From assembly GCA_013138675.1 (NCBI GenBank), contig WTCH01000068.1, forward strand, positions 1 to 8,319: a stretch of DNA of 8,319 bases. Reading direction: 5' to 3'. Shown here in pieces: positions 1 through 6,289 of the stretch (position 1 is the first letter of the stretch; every line of letters starts with the position of its first letter). A model generated the notes under the pieces. That model searched no databases. It saw nothing but the letters and a program-made list of their open reading frames with translations, and was not told the DNA's origin. This DNA is from Woeseiaceae bacterium (GTDB lineage: Bacteria; Pseudomonadota; Gammaproteobacteria; Steroidobacterales; Woeseiaceae). Position numbers and translations under genes: made by a program.

Positions 1-2
1 AG

Positions 3-1655
3 CCTGCGACAGCACCGATGGAGACCACAGAGTTTTCACAGGCGATCGTCGAGGCCACGGGTGGTAATCCGGCGGCGGAGCATGCAGCAAACCAGATTAA
101 CGATCCGTACATGCGCGAGATCATCGAAGAAATCTCGAGCGACGCCTACGAGGGCAGGGGGCCAGGTGCCGCCGGCGACGTAAAGGCGCGAGCGTATCTT
201 GCACAGCGTATGGAAGATCTCGGGCTCGAGCCGGGTGCCGACGGCAGTTACGAGCAGCTGTTTGACCTGGTGGGTGTCAATGCCTCGCAACCCGATACCT
301 GGACCTTCGAAGGGCATGGTGAGACGAAGGTGCTGAAGCAATGGGATCAATTCATCGCGAGTGCGGGTGTTCAGGAAGAGCGAATCGACATCGAAAATGC
401 TGAGCTTGTTTTTGTCGGTTACGGGATCCAGGCGCCTGAGTACGACTGGGATGACTACAAGGGCGCTGACCTCGAAGGCAAGATCCTCGTGATGATGAAC
501 AACGATCCGGACTGGGATCCGGAGCTGTTCGCTGGCGAAACGCGGCTTTGGTACGGGCGCTGGGACTACAAGTATCTGACCGCCGCGAAGCAAGGTGCCG
601 TTGGTGCGATCATCATTCACACGCAGCCGTCTGCGGGTTACCCGTTCCAGGTCGTTCAGACATCCTGGACCGGCGAGCAGTTTGAATTGCCGGCCGGCGA
701 TGAGCCACGGATCAAAGTGCCCGCATGGGTAACAGAGGATACGGCACGCGAACTGATGGCGATGGCGGGACAGGATCTCGATGAGTTGCGCGAAGCAGCC
801 TACAACCGCGACTTCGAGCCGGTTCCTTTGGGGATCACCACATCAATCGGCATGGACGTCGAGCTAAACCGCGTGCAGTCCGCCAATTTGCTTGGCCTGA
901 TTCCTGGCAGCGATCCCGAGTTGAAAGATGAAGTCGTCATTTACACAGCTCATCACGATCACCTCGGCATCAGCACGCCCAACGAGGCAGGCGATACGAT
1001 TTACAACGGTGCCTACGACAATGCATCAGGTGTTGCTCTCGTTATGGGCATCGCGAAAGCGCTTAAAGCGCTTCCCGAAGCACCACGGCGGTCTGTGCTG
1101 ATCGCGTTAGTCGGCGCGGAAGAGCAGGGCCTGCTGGGATCGAAGTATTACGCGCAGCACCCGACATTTCGACCCGGCAAAATAGCGGCCAATCTCAACT
1201 ACGATGGCGGCAACGTCTGGGGCCATACACACGATGTCACGTTTGTTGGCCTCGGCAAGTCAACCGTGGATCAACTCACCGAGTTGCTGGCTGCGGAGCA
1301 GGGTCGTGTCGTTAAGCCCGACCAGTTCCCGAGTCGCGGTTCGTTCTATCGCTCCGACCAGTTCAGCTTCGCACGAATCGGTGTGCCGGCTGTTTATCTC
1401 GATCCTGGTATGGACTTCGTCGACCGGCCTCCGGGTTGGGGTAAGGAGCAAGTCGACCATTTCACCGACGTCAACTATCACCAGCCCTCGGACGAGTACG
1501 ATCCGAGCTGGAATCTGGATGGCATGATCAGCGACGCGCAGCTCGGCTTCTGGTTAGGCCTTGCCGTTGCGAACGCCGACGAAATGCCGTCCTGGAATGA
1601 AGGTGACGAATTCGAAGCAACGCGACTCGAGGCGCTGGCTGCCGAGCAGGAATAG
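3..1655 (+). CDS. M28-family zinc aminopeptidase with PA domain, 5' end outside window
   Basis: Residues are numbered from the ATG at 18. The protein is a co-catalytic two-zinc exopeptidase of family M28, expected in the periplasm or outside the cell, cleaving N-terminal residues from peptides. About residues 125-260 form an inserted protease-associated (PA) domain, with the typical run ELVFVGYGI...DYKGADLEGKILVMMNNDP...AAKQGAVGAIII. The peptidase core follows. Visible metal ligands are H312 and D314 in AHHDHLG, D334 in YDNASG, E369 in EEQG, D396 in NYDGG and H488 in NYHQPSDEY. E368 is the expected general base. All catalytic residues are present, so the enzyme looks active. The frame is open to the left edge (Pro-Ala-Thr-Ala-Pro before the ATG). 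The ATG at 18 has no ribosome binding site in the 17 visible bases and gives no signal peptide, so the true start is probably upstream. The gene converges on the stress-protein gene with an 11-bp gap. Substrate specificity cannot be told. Confidence 0.93.
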   Translation, partial: PATAPMETTEFSQAIVEATGGNPAAEHAANQINDPYMREIIEEISSDAYEGRGPGAAGDVKARAYLAQRMEDLGLEPGADGSYEQLFDLVGVNASQPDTWTFEGHGETKVLKQWDQFIASAGVQEERIDIENAELVFVGYGIQAPEYDWDDYKGADLEGKILVMMNNDPDWDPELFAGETRLWYGRWDYKYLTAAKQGAVGAIIIHTQPSAGYPFQVVQTSWTGEQFELPAGDEPRIKVPAWVTEDTARELMAMAGQDLDELREAAYNRDFEPVPLGITTSIGMDVELNRVQSANLLGLIPGSDPELKDEVVIYTAHHDHLGISTPNEAGDTIYNGAYDNASGVALVMGIAKALKALPEAPRRSVLIALVGAEEQGLLGSKYYAQHPTFRPGKIAANLNYDGGNVWGHTHDVTFVGLGKSTVDQLTELLAAEQGRVVKPDQFPSRGSFYRSDQFSFARIGVPAVYLDPGMDFVDRPPGWGKEQVDHFTDVNYHQPSDEYDPSWNLDGMISDAQLGFWLGLAVANADEMPSWNEGDEFEATRLEALAAEQE

Positions 1656-1666
1656 GCTCCCGGTAG

Positions 1667-2581
1667 CTAGCCGCCGCGGACAACCAGGATATCGCAGGGC
1701 ACGTGATCCAGAACGTGCTCTGCGGTACTTCCTATGAAACGCAGTACAAGGCCGGTTCGGGCGACGGCACCCATCACAACGATGTCGGCATCCTGTGAGC
1801 GGGCAAATGCAGGTAGAATTTCGCGGGTTCGACCAGGAAGCAAATGGACAGCACTGGGGTCGATGTCATTCTTTGCCGCGAGCGAATCGAGTTGATGCCG
1901 ATGCTCGTCGCGCATTTTTTCTTCAAGCTCTCGAACGGGCACTTTCATTGGTTTGAATTCCAGCTTCGCAAATGAGCTCACTTCCTCGAGCCGTTCGTAA
2001 GTGTGCAGCAACAGCAATTTTCCGCCACATTTCTCGGCAAGGGACTTCGCGGTATCGACAATCTCCTGAGTGAGCTCGCCTTTCTTGTCATGCGGGTGCA
2101 TTGGATCTACAGCCGCGACAATAATCGGGCTATTGTCCCAGTGGTTTGGCTTGGCCAGCCAGAGTGGGAAATCGAGTTTACGAATTAGCTGCCAGTCGTT
2201 GAACGTGAACGTCGCCCGTTCTGCGGGGCTGTGATAGACCGTGCCCTTGACCACGAGCAGGGGCTCGCAGTCCAGCGCCATCGCGACGATCGCATCGCTT
2301 GCAGGGCGCTCCTGAACGATCGACGTCGAAACATTCACTCCGAAGTCCTCGATCGCTGCGACGAGTCGCTCAATTTCTTCTTCCTGCGCCTGTCGGACTG
2401 TATTGGCGATCTGTTTTGAGTCAACAGAGATCATGAAACTGCTGCGCAGGTAGCTAACGGTTGGGTCGCTCAGAACGAGCTTCAGATCTGCGTCGTAGAA
2501 TTTGGCAATCCTCGCAGCCCGTGTGGCAACCTCCAGCGGGAAGCGTTCCATTTCAACAATGGCGAGAATCGTATTGCGCAT
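1667..2581 (-). CDS. uspE: Tandem-domain universal stress protein, UspE-like
   Basis: A cytoplasmic stress protein of 304 residues (E. coli UspE is of similar size, recalled) built of two UspA-type alpha/beta domains, about 1-145 and 152-304. The start MRNTILAIVE is the usual first beta strand of Usp proteins. The end of domain 1 (FNDWQLIRKLDFPLWLAKP, 127-145) and the C-terminus (GAVARTG...GSTAEHVLDH...CDILVV) match the UspE pattern well. The nucleotide-binding signature G-x2-G-x9-G-S/T is present except that its second glycine is A274 (G271, A274, G284, S285). Domain 1 lacks the signature. The start at 2581 is preferred because GGAG lies 6 nt upstream and the fold begins there; an upstream in-frame TTG at 2668 would add 29 residues with no Usp character. 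UspE proteins act in stress survival and motility or aggregation; the ligand is uncertain. An FNR-like box lies upstream, which would fit oxygen-dependent control. The exact orthology to uspE is inferred. Confidence 0.92.
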   Translation of the reverse strand: MRNTILAIVEMERFPLEVATRAARIAKFYDADLKLVLSDPTVSYLRSSFMISVDSKQIANTVRQAQEEEIERLVAAIEDFGVNVSTSIVQERPASDAIVAMALDCEPLLVVKGTVYHSPAERATFTFNDWQLIRKLDFPLWLAKPNHWDNSPIIVAAVDPMHPHDKKGELTQEIVDTAKSLAEKCGGKLLLLHTYERLEEVSSFAKLEFKPMKVPVRELEEKMRDEHRHQLDSLAAKNDIDPSAVHLLPGRTREILPAFARSQDADIVVMGAVARTGLVLRFIGSTAEHVLDHVPCDILVVRGG

Positions 2582-2587
2582 TTCGGT

Positions 2588-2591
2588 CTCC
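2588..2591 (-). promoter_or_regulatory. Ribosome binding site deciding the uspE-like start
   Basis: On the minus strand GGAG is followed by six bases (ACCGAA) and the ATG at 2581. This is a well-spaced Shine-Dalgarno sequence and the main reason to reject the longer TTG start at 2668. Confidence 0.65.
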
Positions 2592-2618
2592 GGCACAGGC
2601 GTGTCCGACTCGGGGATC

Positions 2619-2647
2619 AGATTAGCGACCCGCCAAAATGCTGACAA
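2619..2647 (-). promoter_or_regulatory. Candidate sigma-70 promoter for the uspE-like gene
   Basis: Reading the minus strand, TTGTCA (2647-2642, five of six matches to the -35 consensus) is separated by exactly 17 bp from TAATCT (2624-2619), which keeps the key first, second and last -10 bases. The predicted transcript would begin near 2612, giving a leader of about 30 nt that includes the GGAG site. The -10 is poor, so this may need an activator. This is the best arrangement seen in the gap but remains a by-eye call. Confidence 0.35.
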
Positions 2648-2654
2648 TTCGTAT

Positions 2655-2668
2655 TTGACGTATTTCAA
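2655..2668. promoter_or_regulatory. FNR/Anr-like binding box
   Basis: The 14-bp sequence TTGACGTATTTCAA contains both core half-sites, TTGA-N6-TCAA, of the FNR/Anr consensus TTGAT-N4-ATCAA, differing only at the inner base of each half. Its centre at 2661.5 lies about 49.5 bp upstream of the start predicted from the candidate uspE-like promoter, not the ideal 41.5. Usp genes are known Anr/FNR targets in other gammaproteobacteria, which makes the box plausible. It could also serve the divergent gene, or be chance in an AT-rich gap. Confidence 0.35.
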
Positions 2669-2715
2669 GCGCCGAAATGCTGATGATTGATGCGATTTGC
2701 ACTACACTCAGCTTA

Positions 2716-2731
2716 TTGCACAGTCGTGCAA
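2716..2731. promoter_or_regulatory. Perfect 6-4-6 inverted repeat, operator-like
   Basis: TTGCAC-AGTC-GTGCAA is an exact inverted repeat with a 4-nt centre. A further direct copy of the half-site TTGCAC lies at 2697-2702, two turns away by spacing (19 bp start to start). The repeat abuts GATAAT at 2732-2737, a -10-like hexamer with no good -35. The placement 26-41 bp before the lipoprotein ATG suggests a repressor site or a short leader hairpin. No regulator can be named from the sequence. Confidence 0.45.
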
Positions 2732-2756
2732 GATAATAATTGGGGTTACGAAAAAA

Positions 2757-3512
2757 ATGAAAATAATCAAAATCATAGCAGCAACAATGGGCGTGACGGC
2801 GTTAACACTTGCGTGCGTCGCCCAGGAAGAAGAAGACGAAGGCCCGATCGCATTTACGTACGCGACGTATTACTACTGTGGCGGAGGACCATTGAGTCGT
2901 GCTGACGAAATCATCGCGGAAGATGCAGACCGCATGAACGGCTTTGTCGAGGACGGCACCATCACGGGCTGGGGTTGGCTGAAGCACCACACGGGCGGCC
3001 GATGGTCGCGTGCACAGTATTTTCAGGCGGAGTCGATGGAGGCACTGCTGACTGCTTACGATGCAATGAATGCCGATGATGACGGCGAAGACGAAGCGGA
3101 TGATGGTCCTGGTTTCGGCGAGATTTGCCCGAGCCACGAAGACTACATCTGGAAGGTCGACAGCGGTTCCGACAGCGAGGCGCGTGGAGCGGCCGGTTTC
3201 GCGGTCTACTATGTTTGCGATATCAACAAGGAAGAGCGCGCGAGTGAAATCGTTGAAGAGCACATGGGTCCGATTCTCAACGGCTTTGTTGAAGACGGTA
3301 CGCTTTCTTCATGGGGTTACTCGACGCACGTCGTTGGCGGAAGATTCCGTTCGCTGCAGACAATGACGGCGCCGGACATGCAATCCCTGATGGCAGGTCG
3401 CGCCAAGGTGATTGAGGCGGTCTACGCTGAAGACAGCGAGGCTGGCGAAGAATTTTCCCAGATCTGTGGTCCGCACGTCGACTACATGTGGAACATCGGA
3501 CTAGAAAAGTAA
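2757..3512 (+). CDS. Unrecognised exported protein, probable lipoprotein, with two tandem CxxH domains
   Basis: The 251-residue product is not recognised. The start at 2757 gives a Lys-containing head (MKIIK), a hydrophobic stretch to about residue 19 and Cys20 (ALTLA-C), so export with lipidation is likely; Thr at -3 is not the classic lipobox residue, so ordinary signal peptidase cleavage is possible. A longer frame opens at 2697 but adds residues ahead of the signal. A weak GGGG lies 11 nt before the ATG. After an acidic linker come two homologous domains, about 33-133 and 148-247. Shared positions are Cys41/Cys154 in a YYxC strand, NGFVEDGT at 61-68/175-182, W72-G/W186-G, H77/H191 followed by GGR, and ICxxHxDYxW at 123-132/236-245. 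Each domain therefore has two Cys and a conserved His. Lengths and hydrophobic pattern suggest a ferredoxin-like alpha/beta fold, but this is inference. The gene stands alone between a divergent stress gene and a terminator. Confidence 0.85.
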   Translation: MKIIKIIAATMGVTALTLACVAQEEEDEGPIAFTYATYYYCGGGPLSRADEIIAEDADRMNGFVEDGTITGWGWLKHHTGGRWSRAQYFQAESMEALLTAYDAMNADDDGEDEADDGPGFGEICPSHEDYIWKVDSGSDSEARGAAGFAVYYVCDINKEERASEIVEEHMGPILNGFVEDGTLSSWGYSTHVVGGRFRSLQTMTAPDMQSLMAGRAKVIEAVYAEDSEAGEEFSQICGPHVDYMWNIGLEK

Positions 3513-3534
3513 AACGACAACCGTCGTAGAAAGC

Positions 3535-3567
3535 AAAAGAGCCGGGCATTGCCCGGCTCTTTTTTTT
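3535..3567. terminator. Bidirectional Rho-independent terminator
   Basis: A GC-rich stem, AGAGCCGGGC, a 3-nt ATT loop and the exact complement GCCCGGCTCT, extended by flanking A and T bases to 13 bp, run into an uninterrupted T tract ending at 3567. It ends the lipoprotein gene 22 bp after its stop. On the other strand it lies 17 bp beyond the stop of the ExeA-like gene and is followed by four U residues within the stem extension, so it probably serves both convergent genes, more strongly on the plus strand. Confidence 0.9.
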
Positions 3568-3584
3568 GTCCGTTTGTTGTGCGC

Positions 3585-6068
3585 TTACGAGCGCTTGAAG
3601 CGACTGAAGAATCCGCTTTTGTCGTCGTCATCGTCATCGTCGTGGATTTCGGGCGGGCGCACACTCAGTGCTGCCAGTGTCTGCGTCATCGACGTGTTGA
3701 TCTGGTCCTCGATTGACTCTGGATGCTCAAACGCCGGTGGCGGTTCGACACTTGCCGTGGGCATCGCTACGGGCTCGGGTGCATGAGCCGACGGGGCCGC
3801 GTTCAATGCTCGAACGGTAGCAAGTCGCTGCGTGGCCGACAGGTTCGTATGGCCCGTAACTCCGTTGGGCATCGTTTGGAGTTCGACATTGAGTTCGGGA
3901 ATCCCTTCGGATTCGTCCATGGATACGGGGGGTTCTTCCTCAACCTCGACCTCAGCCTCAATTTCGGCCTCGATCTCGGCCTCGATCTCGAGCCCAGCAT
4001 CGTCCGCATCGTCATTGGCTGAAAGTTCAGGCGGTGCGTTTGCGGCCACCGCGGCTGCCATCATGCTGAATTCTTCGCCGAACAACGTCTCGGCCATCTT
4101 GTCGTCACAGTCGTCAATTGTCTTGGCTTGAGCCAGGTTCGCGGCAATCTGCTCGAGTTCGGCATCTGCCTTGCGAGCTTTCGCCTCATCTTCAGGGCTG
4201 ATCACAACTTCAGGTTCAGGCGGTGGTTCGACGACTGGTTCGGGTTCGGAAACTGCAACCGGTTCTGGTTCCGGCTCAGGCGCTGGTTCCAGCTCAGGCA
4301 CAGGAACGGGTTCCGGTGTCGCGACCGCAACCGGCTCAGGTTCGGGCTCGGGTTCTGGTATTGCGACTGCAACCGGCTTGGGCTCAGGCGCAGGTTCCGG
4401 CTCCTGGATGGCAGCGGGCTCTTGGTAGGCAGCCGGCTCAAACGCCGGTGTCGTCATATCCTGGAGAATCGGCAGGGCGGTGATAGTGTCTGAGGATTCG
4501 TTCAGGTCGGCCTGTAGGTCGGCCAGAGAGGCGGCAAGCGCGGCAGCCTCGAGCTGTACCTCGACTGATTTTTGGGCCTTCGCTTTTGCCTTCGCTTTAT
4601 CTTTCCTGGCATTCGCCTCAGCGAGTATTACGGCTGTTGGGCGATCGTCGAGAAGCGGTTGTTCGTCAGCCTTCTTCGCCGCCTCGATCGCAGCGCGCTT
4701 CGCCGCCGCCGCCCTGGCGATTTTGGTTGCCTTGTCGACCTTTGTCTGAATTTGGCGGTCCAGCGTGATCTCTGGCACCAATTCCGGGATTTCCTCAGGT
4801 TTACTTTCCGCACCGGCGTCACCATCAGCATCGGGCACGAGCCCCTGGGCCACTGCCATGGCGTGCTCAAGTGCATCCAGATCCGGACGAAGTTGCGCCA
4901 ATGTCGGGTCGCGCTCCCACGCCGGCACTTCATCTTCAAGTGCCTCGACCTGCGCGGCCTGGAGATTGTCTGCGTGCGCTGCTGCGTCACTTACCGAAAG
5001 TGTTGGCAGGCCCTGCTCGGTTTGCTCCAGCGTCAATTCCGGAACCTCAGTCGGCTCCGGATCTACTGCTGGCGGTGTCGGCTCGGCTGCTCTTGCCAGA
5101 GCGGGCGCCAGCACTTCCAGATTTGGCAGTGTGTCCTGTATGAGCTCCGGGACCTCGTCATCGTCCGTGGGAGGTACTGGCACTGGTTCCTCGGCCACAA
5201 CCGCCGGTACCGGTGCCGGCTCAGGCGCTACCACGGGTGCGGCGGCGGGCGTTTCCTGGTTGAGATCCAGCCCGTATTCTTCACTAGCCACCAGTTTGAT
5301 CTGGGCGACGTTGACGCGTTCGAGTTTATTTTCGACAGCCGAGATCAGCGACGATTCAACGAGGTTATTCGCCAAACGCGGTATGCCTCCGCTGAGTCGG
5401 TGAAGTACATCGGAACAGCCGTCCTCGAATACGACATCAAATTCGTTACCGGCGAGTCGGAAGCAGTGTTTGAAGTAGCCCATAAGCTCGCTGACGCCGA
5501 ACGGTGCGATGACTTGCTTCAGTCTGAGACGCTGTCTAAGGCGGGCTAATCGTGCCGCCTGCAATACCTCATTCGCGCCATTGTCTCCCATCAGGACGAC
5601 ATTGGCGCCCTCAGACACACCGGCATCTGACGCGGTCAGGGCTTCCAGCTCCGACAATGCATCGACACCAATACGGGCAACGTCTTCAACTACGAAAAAT
5701 ACTCGCGTGCCTTCATCGGCATGCTGTTTGAGTAAGCGTCGGAAAGTCGTGAATCTCTGCACGGTGCCGGAGGGCAGCTCAACGCCCATTTCTTCGAGTA
5801 GCAATTCAAGCATCTCGTCATGACCGAGCTGCATGCGGCCGATAGTGACGATGACCTGTTGCTTGCCGATAGCGTCGAGCGCGCGCCGCACGATGGTCGT
5901 TTTGCCCACGCCGACTGGCCCGTTTACTGAGACAATCGCATCCGGCGCCGAGAGGGCTTTCTTTAACCCGGCCATAGCCGTAGCCGTCTGGGGTCCGACG
6001 AATACGTCGGAACCCTTGGCCAGGGCTCTGAATGGCCGCTTGTTCAGGCCAAATTGGGTCTCGTACAT
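3585..6068 (-). CDS. ExeA/GspA-like AAA+ ATPase with long disordered acidic tail
   Basis: The 827-residue protein starts with the family signature [13 protein letters not shown], which fixes the start at 6068. Residues 1-270 are the ATPase: Walker [10 protein letters not shown] (50-58), Walker-B-like strand VFFVVEDVA (123-131) with Glu128-Asp129 where the family normally has Asp-Glu, a QRLRL element near 179-183 and [13 protein letters not shown] (226-238). ExeA-type ATPases usually energise assembly of envelope machines such as type II secretion or pili and carry a transmembrane helix and a peptidoglycan-binding region. Neither is visible here. Residues 271-816 are low complexity: Pro/Glu-rich stretches, a Lys/Ala-rich helical stretch (about 433-523), PE repeats (about 543-622), a possible ordered island ([20 protein letters not shown], 651-670), (EIEA) repeats and seven Asp (810-816). 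The tail ends [11 protein letters not shown], basic and amphipathic. No secretion or pilus gene is nearby, so the role is unknown; the family call is strong. The ATG has only a weak upstream GGAT. Confidence 0.9.
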   Translation of the reverse strand: MYETQFGLNKRPFRALAKGSDVFVGPQTATAMAGLKKALSAPDAIVSVNGPVGVGKTTIVRRALDAIGKQQVIVTIGRMQLGHDEMLELLLEEMGVELPSGTVQRFTTFRRLLKQHADEGTRVFFVVEDVARIGVDALSELEALTASDAGVSEGANVVLMGDNGANEVLQAARLARLRQRLRLKQVIAPFGVSELMGYFKHCFRLAGNEFDVVFEDGCSDVLHRLSGGIPRLANNLVESSLISAVENKLERVNVAQIKLVASEEYGLDLNQETPAAAPVVAPEPAPVPAVVAEEPVPVPPTDDDEVPELIQDTLPNLEVLAPALARAAEPTPPAVDPEPTEVPELTLEQTEQGLPTLSVSDAAAHADNLQAAQVEALEDEVPAWERDPTLAQLRPDLDALEHAMAVAQGLVPDADGDAGAESKPEEIPELVPEITLDRQIQTKVDKATKIARAAAAKRAAIEAAKKADEQPLLDDRPTAVILAEANARKDKAKAKAKAQKSVEVQLEAAALAASLADLQADLNESSDTITALPILQDMTTPAFEPAAYQEPAAIQEPEPAPEPKPVAVAIPEPEPEPEPVAVATPEPVPVPELEPAPEPEPEPVAVSEPEPVVEPPPEPEVVISPEDEAKARKADAELEQIAANLAQAKTIDDCDDKMAETLFGEEFSMMAAAVAANAPPELSANDDADDAGLEIEAEIEAEIEAEVEVEEEPPVSMDESEGIPELNVELQTMPNGVTGHTNLSATQRLATVRALNAAPSAHAPEPVAMPTASVEPPPAFEHPESIEDQINTSMTQTLAALSVRPPEIHDDDDDDDKSGFFSRFKRS
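3956..3991. repeat. Three tandem 12-bp units inside the ATPase gene
   Basis: Three adjacent 12-bp units (CCTCAATTTCGG, CCTCGATCTCGG, CCTCGATCTCGA) encode on the minus strand the repeated tetrapeptide Glu-Ile-Glu-Ala in the acidic tail (about residues 694-705). More degenerate units continue to about 3937 and encode EVEVEEE. Unit length is a multiple of three, so slippage would change tail length without breaking the frame. Confidence 0.8.
4203..4440. repeat. Six-base periodic Pro-Glu coding repeat
   Basis: The plus strand shows irregular runs of GGYTCN hexamers (for example GGTTCGGGTTCGG and GGCTCAGGTTCGGGCTCGG). On the coding minus strand they give Pro-Glu dipeptides broken by VAVA-type spacers, residues about 543-622 of the ExeA-like protein. 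The repeat also creates spurious Ser/Gly-rich open frames on the opposite strand. Confidence 0.8.
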
Positions 6069-6289
6069 AACGTATCCGATCCGAGTAGTTGCCGGGGTAT
6101 TTCACGTAACCTATGGTTCAAACGGCAGTTTGGGGCTAAAAAAGCCGAATTACATGGAGTTAGGTCACAAAAAACCAATGTTTGGCGATTTTTTCATCCA
6201 GATGCACCAAACCGAACAATAAGGTTAGATTTCGATCCAAAAGGCTCAAAATACGGGGCCTTTCAAAACTTACAACCGGACTCGACTGG
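6069..6289. other. Divergent intergenic region between ATPase and efflux genes
   Basis: This 221-bp AT-richer gap should hold promoters for both neighbouring genes. I see small dyads only: GGCT-A6-GCC near 6134-6146 and CCAA-TGT-TTGG at 6176-6186, the latter inside a looser AAAAAACCAA...TTGGCGATTTTTT symmetry. No convincing -35/-10 pair with proper spacing was found on either strand, and no regulator gene for the efflux pair is present. Confidence 0.5.

Noticed and set aside
36..620. Minus-strand open frame of 194 codons inside the peptidase gene
   Set aside because: The plus strand carries the PA domain and peptidase motifs; the antisense product has no recognisable motif or ribosome binding site.
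2582..2668. Longer N-terminus of the Usp gene from TTG at 2668
   Set aside because: The extra 29 residues have no Usp character, overlap the candidate promoter and FNR-like box, and the ATG at 2581 has a well-placed GGAG.
3070..3366. Ser/Arg-rich 98-codon frame overlapping the lipoprotein gene
   Set aside because: It is a shifted-frame shadow of a gene whose own frame shows a signal sequence and two matching domains.
4572..5549. Long plus-strand open frame of 325 codons opposite the ATPase gene
   Set aside because: It is antisense to a protein with a clear ATPase family match. Its product is rich in Arg, Leu and Cys without any motif, and stop-poor complement frames are expected from the biased codons of the low-complexity tail.
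6154..6222. Small open frame MELGHKKPMFGDFFIQMHQTEQ in the divergent gap
   Set aside because: Twenty-two residues, no Shine-Dalgarno sequence ahead of it and no feature suggesting a leader peptide.
6182..6289. Longer N-terminus of the adaptor from TTG at 6182
   Set aside because: No ribosome binding site precedes it, and it would put 36 basic, featureless residues before the membrane anchor.
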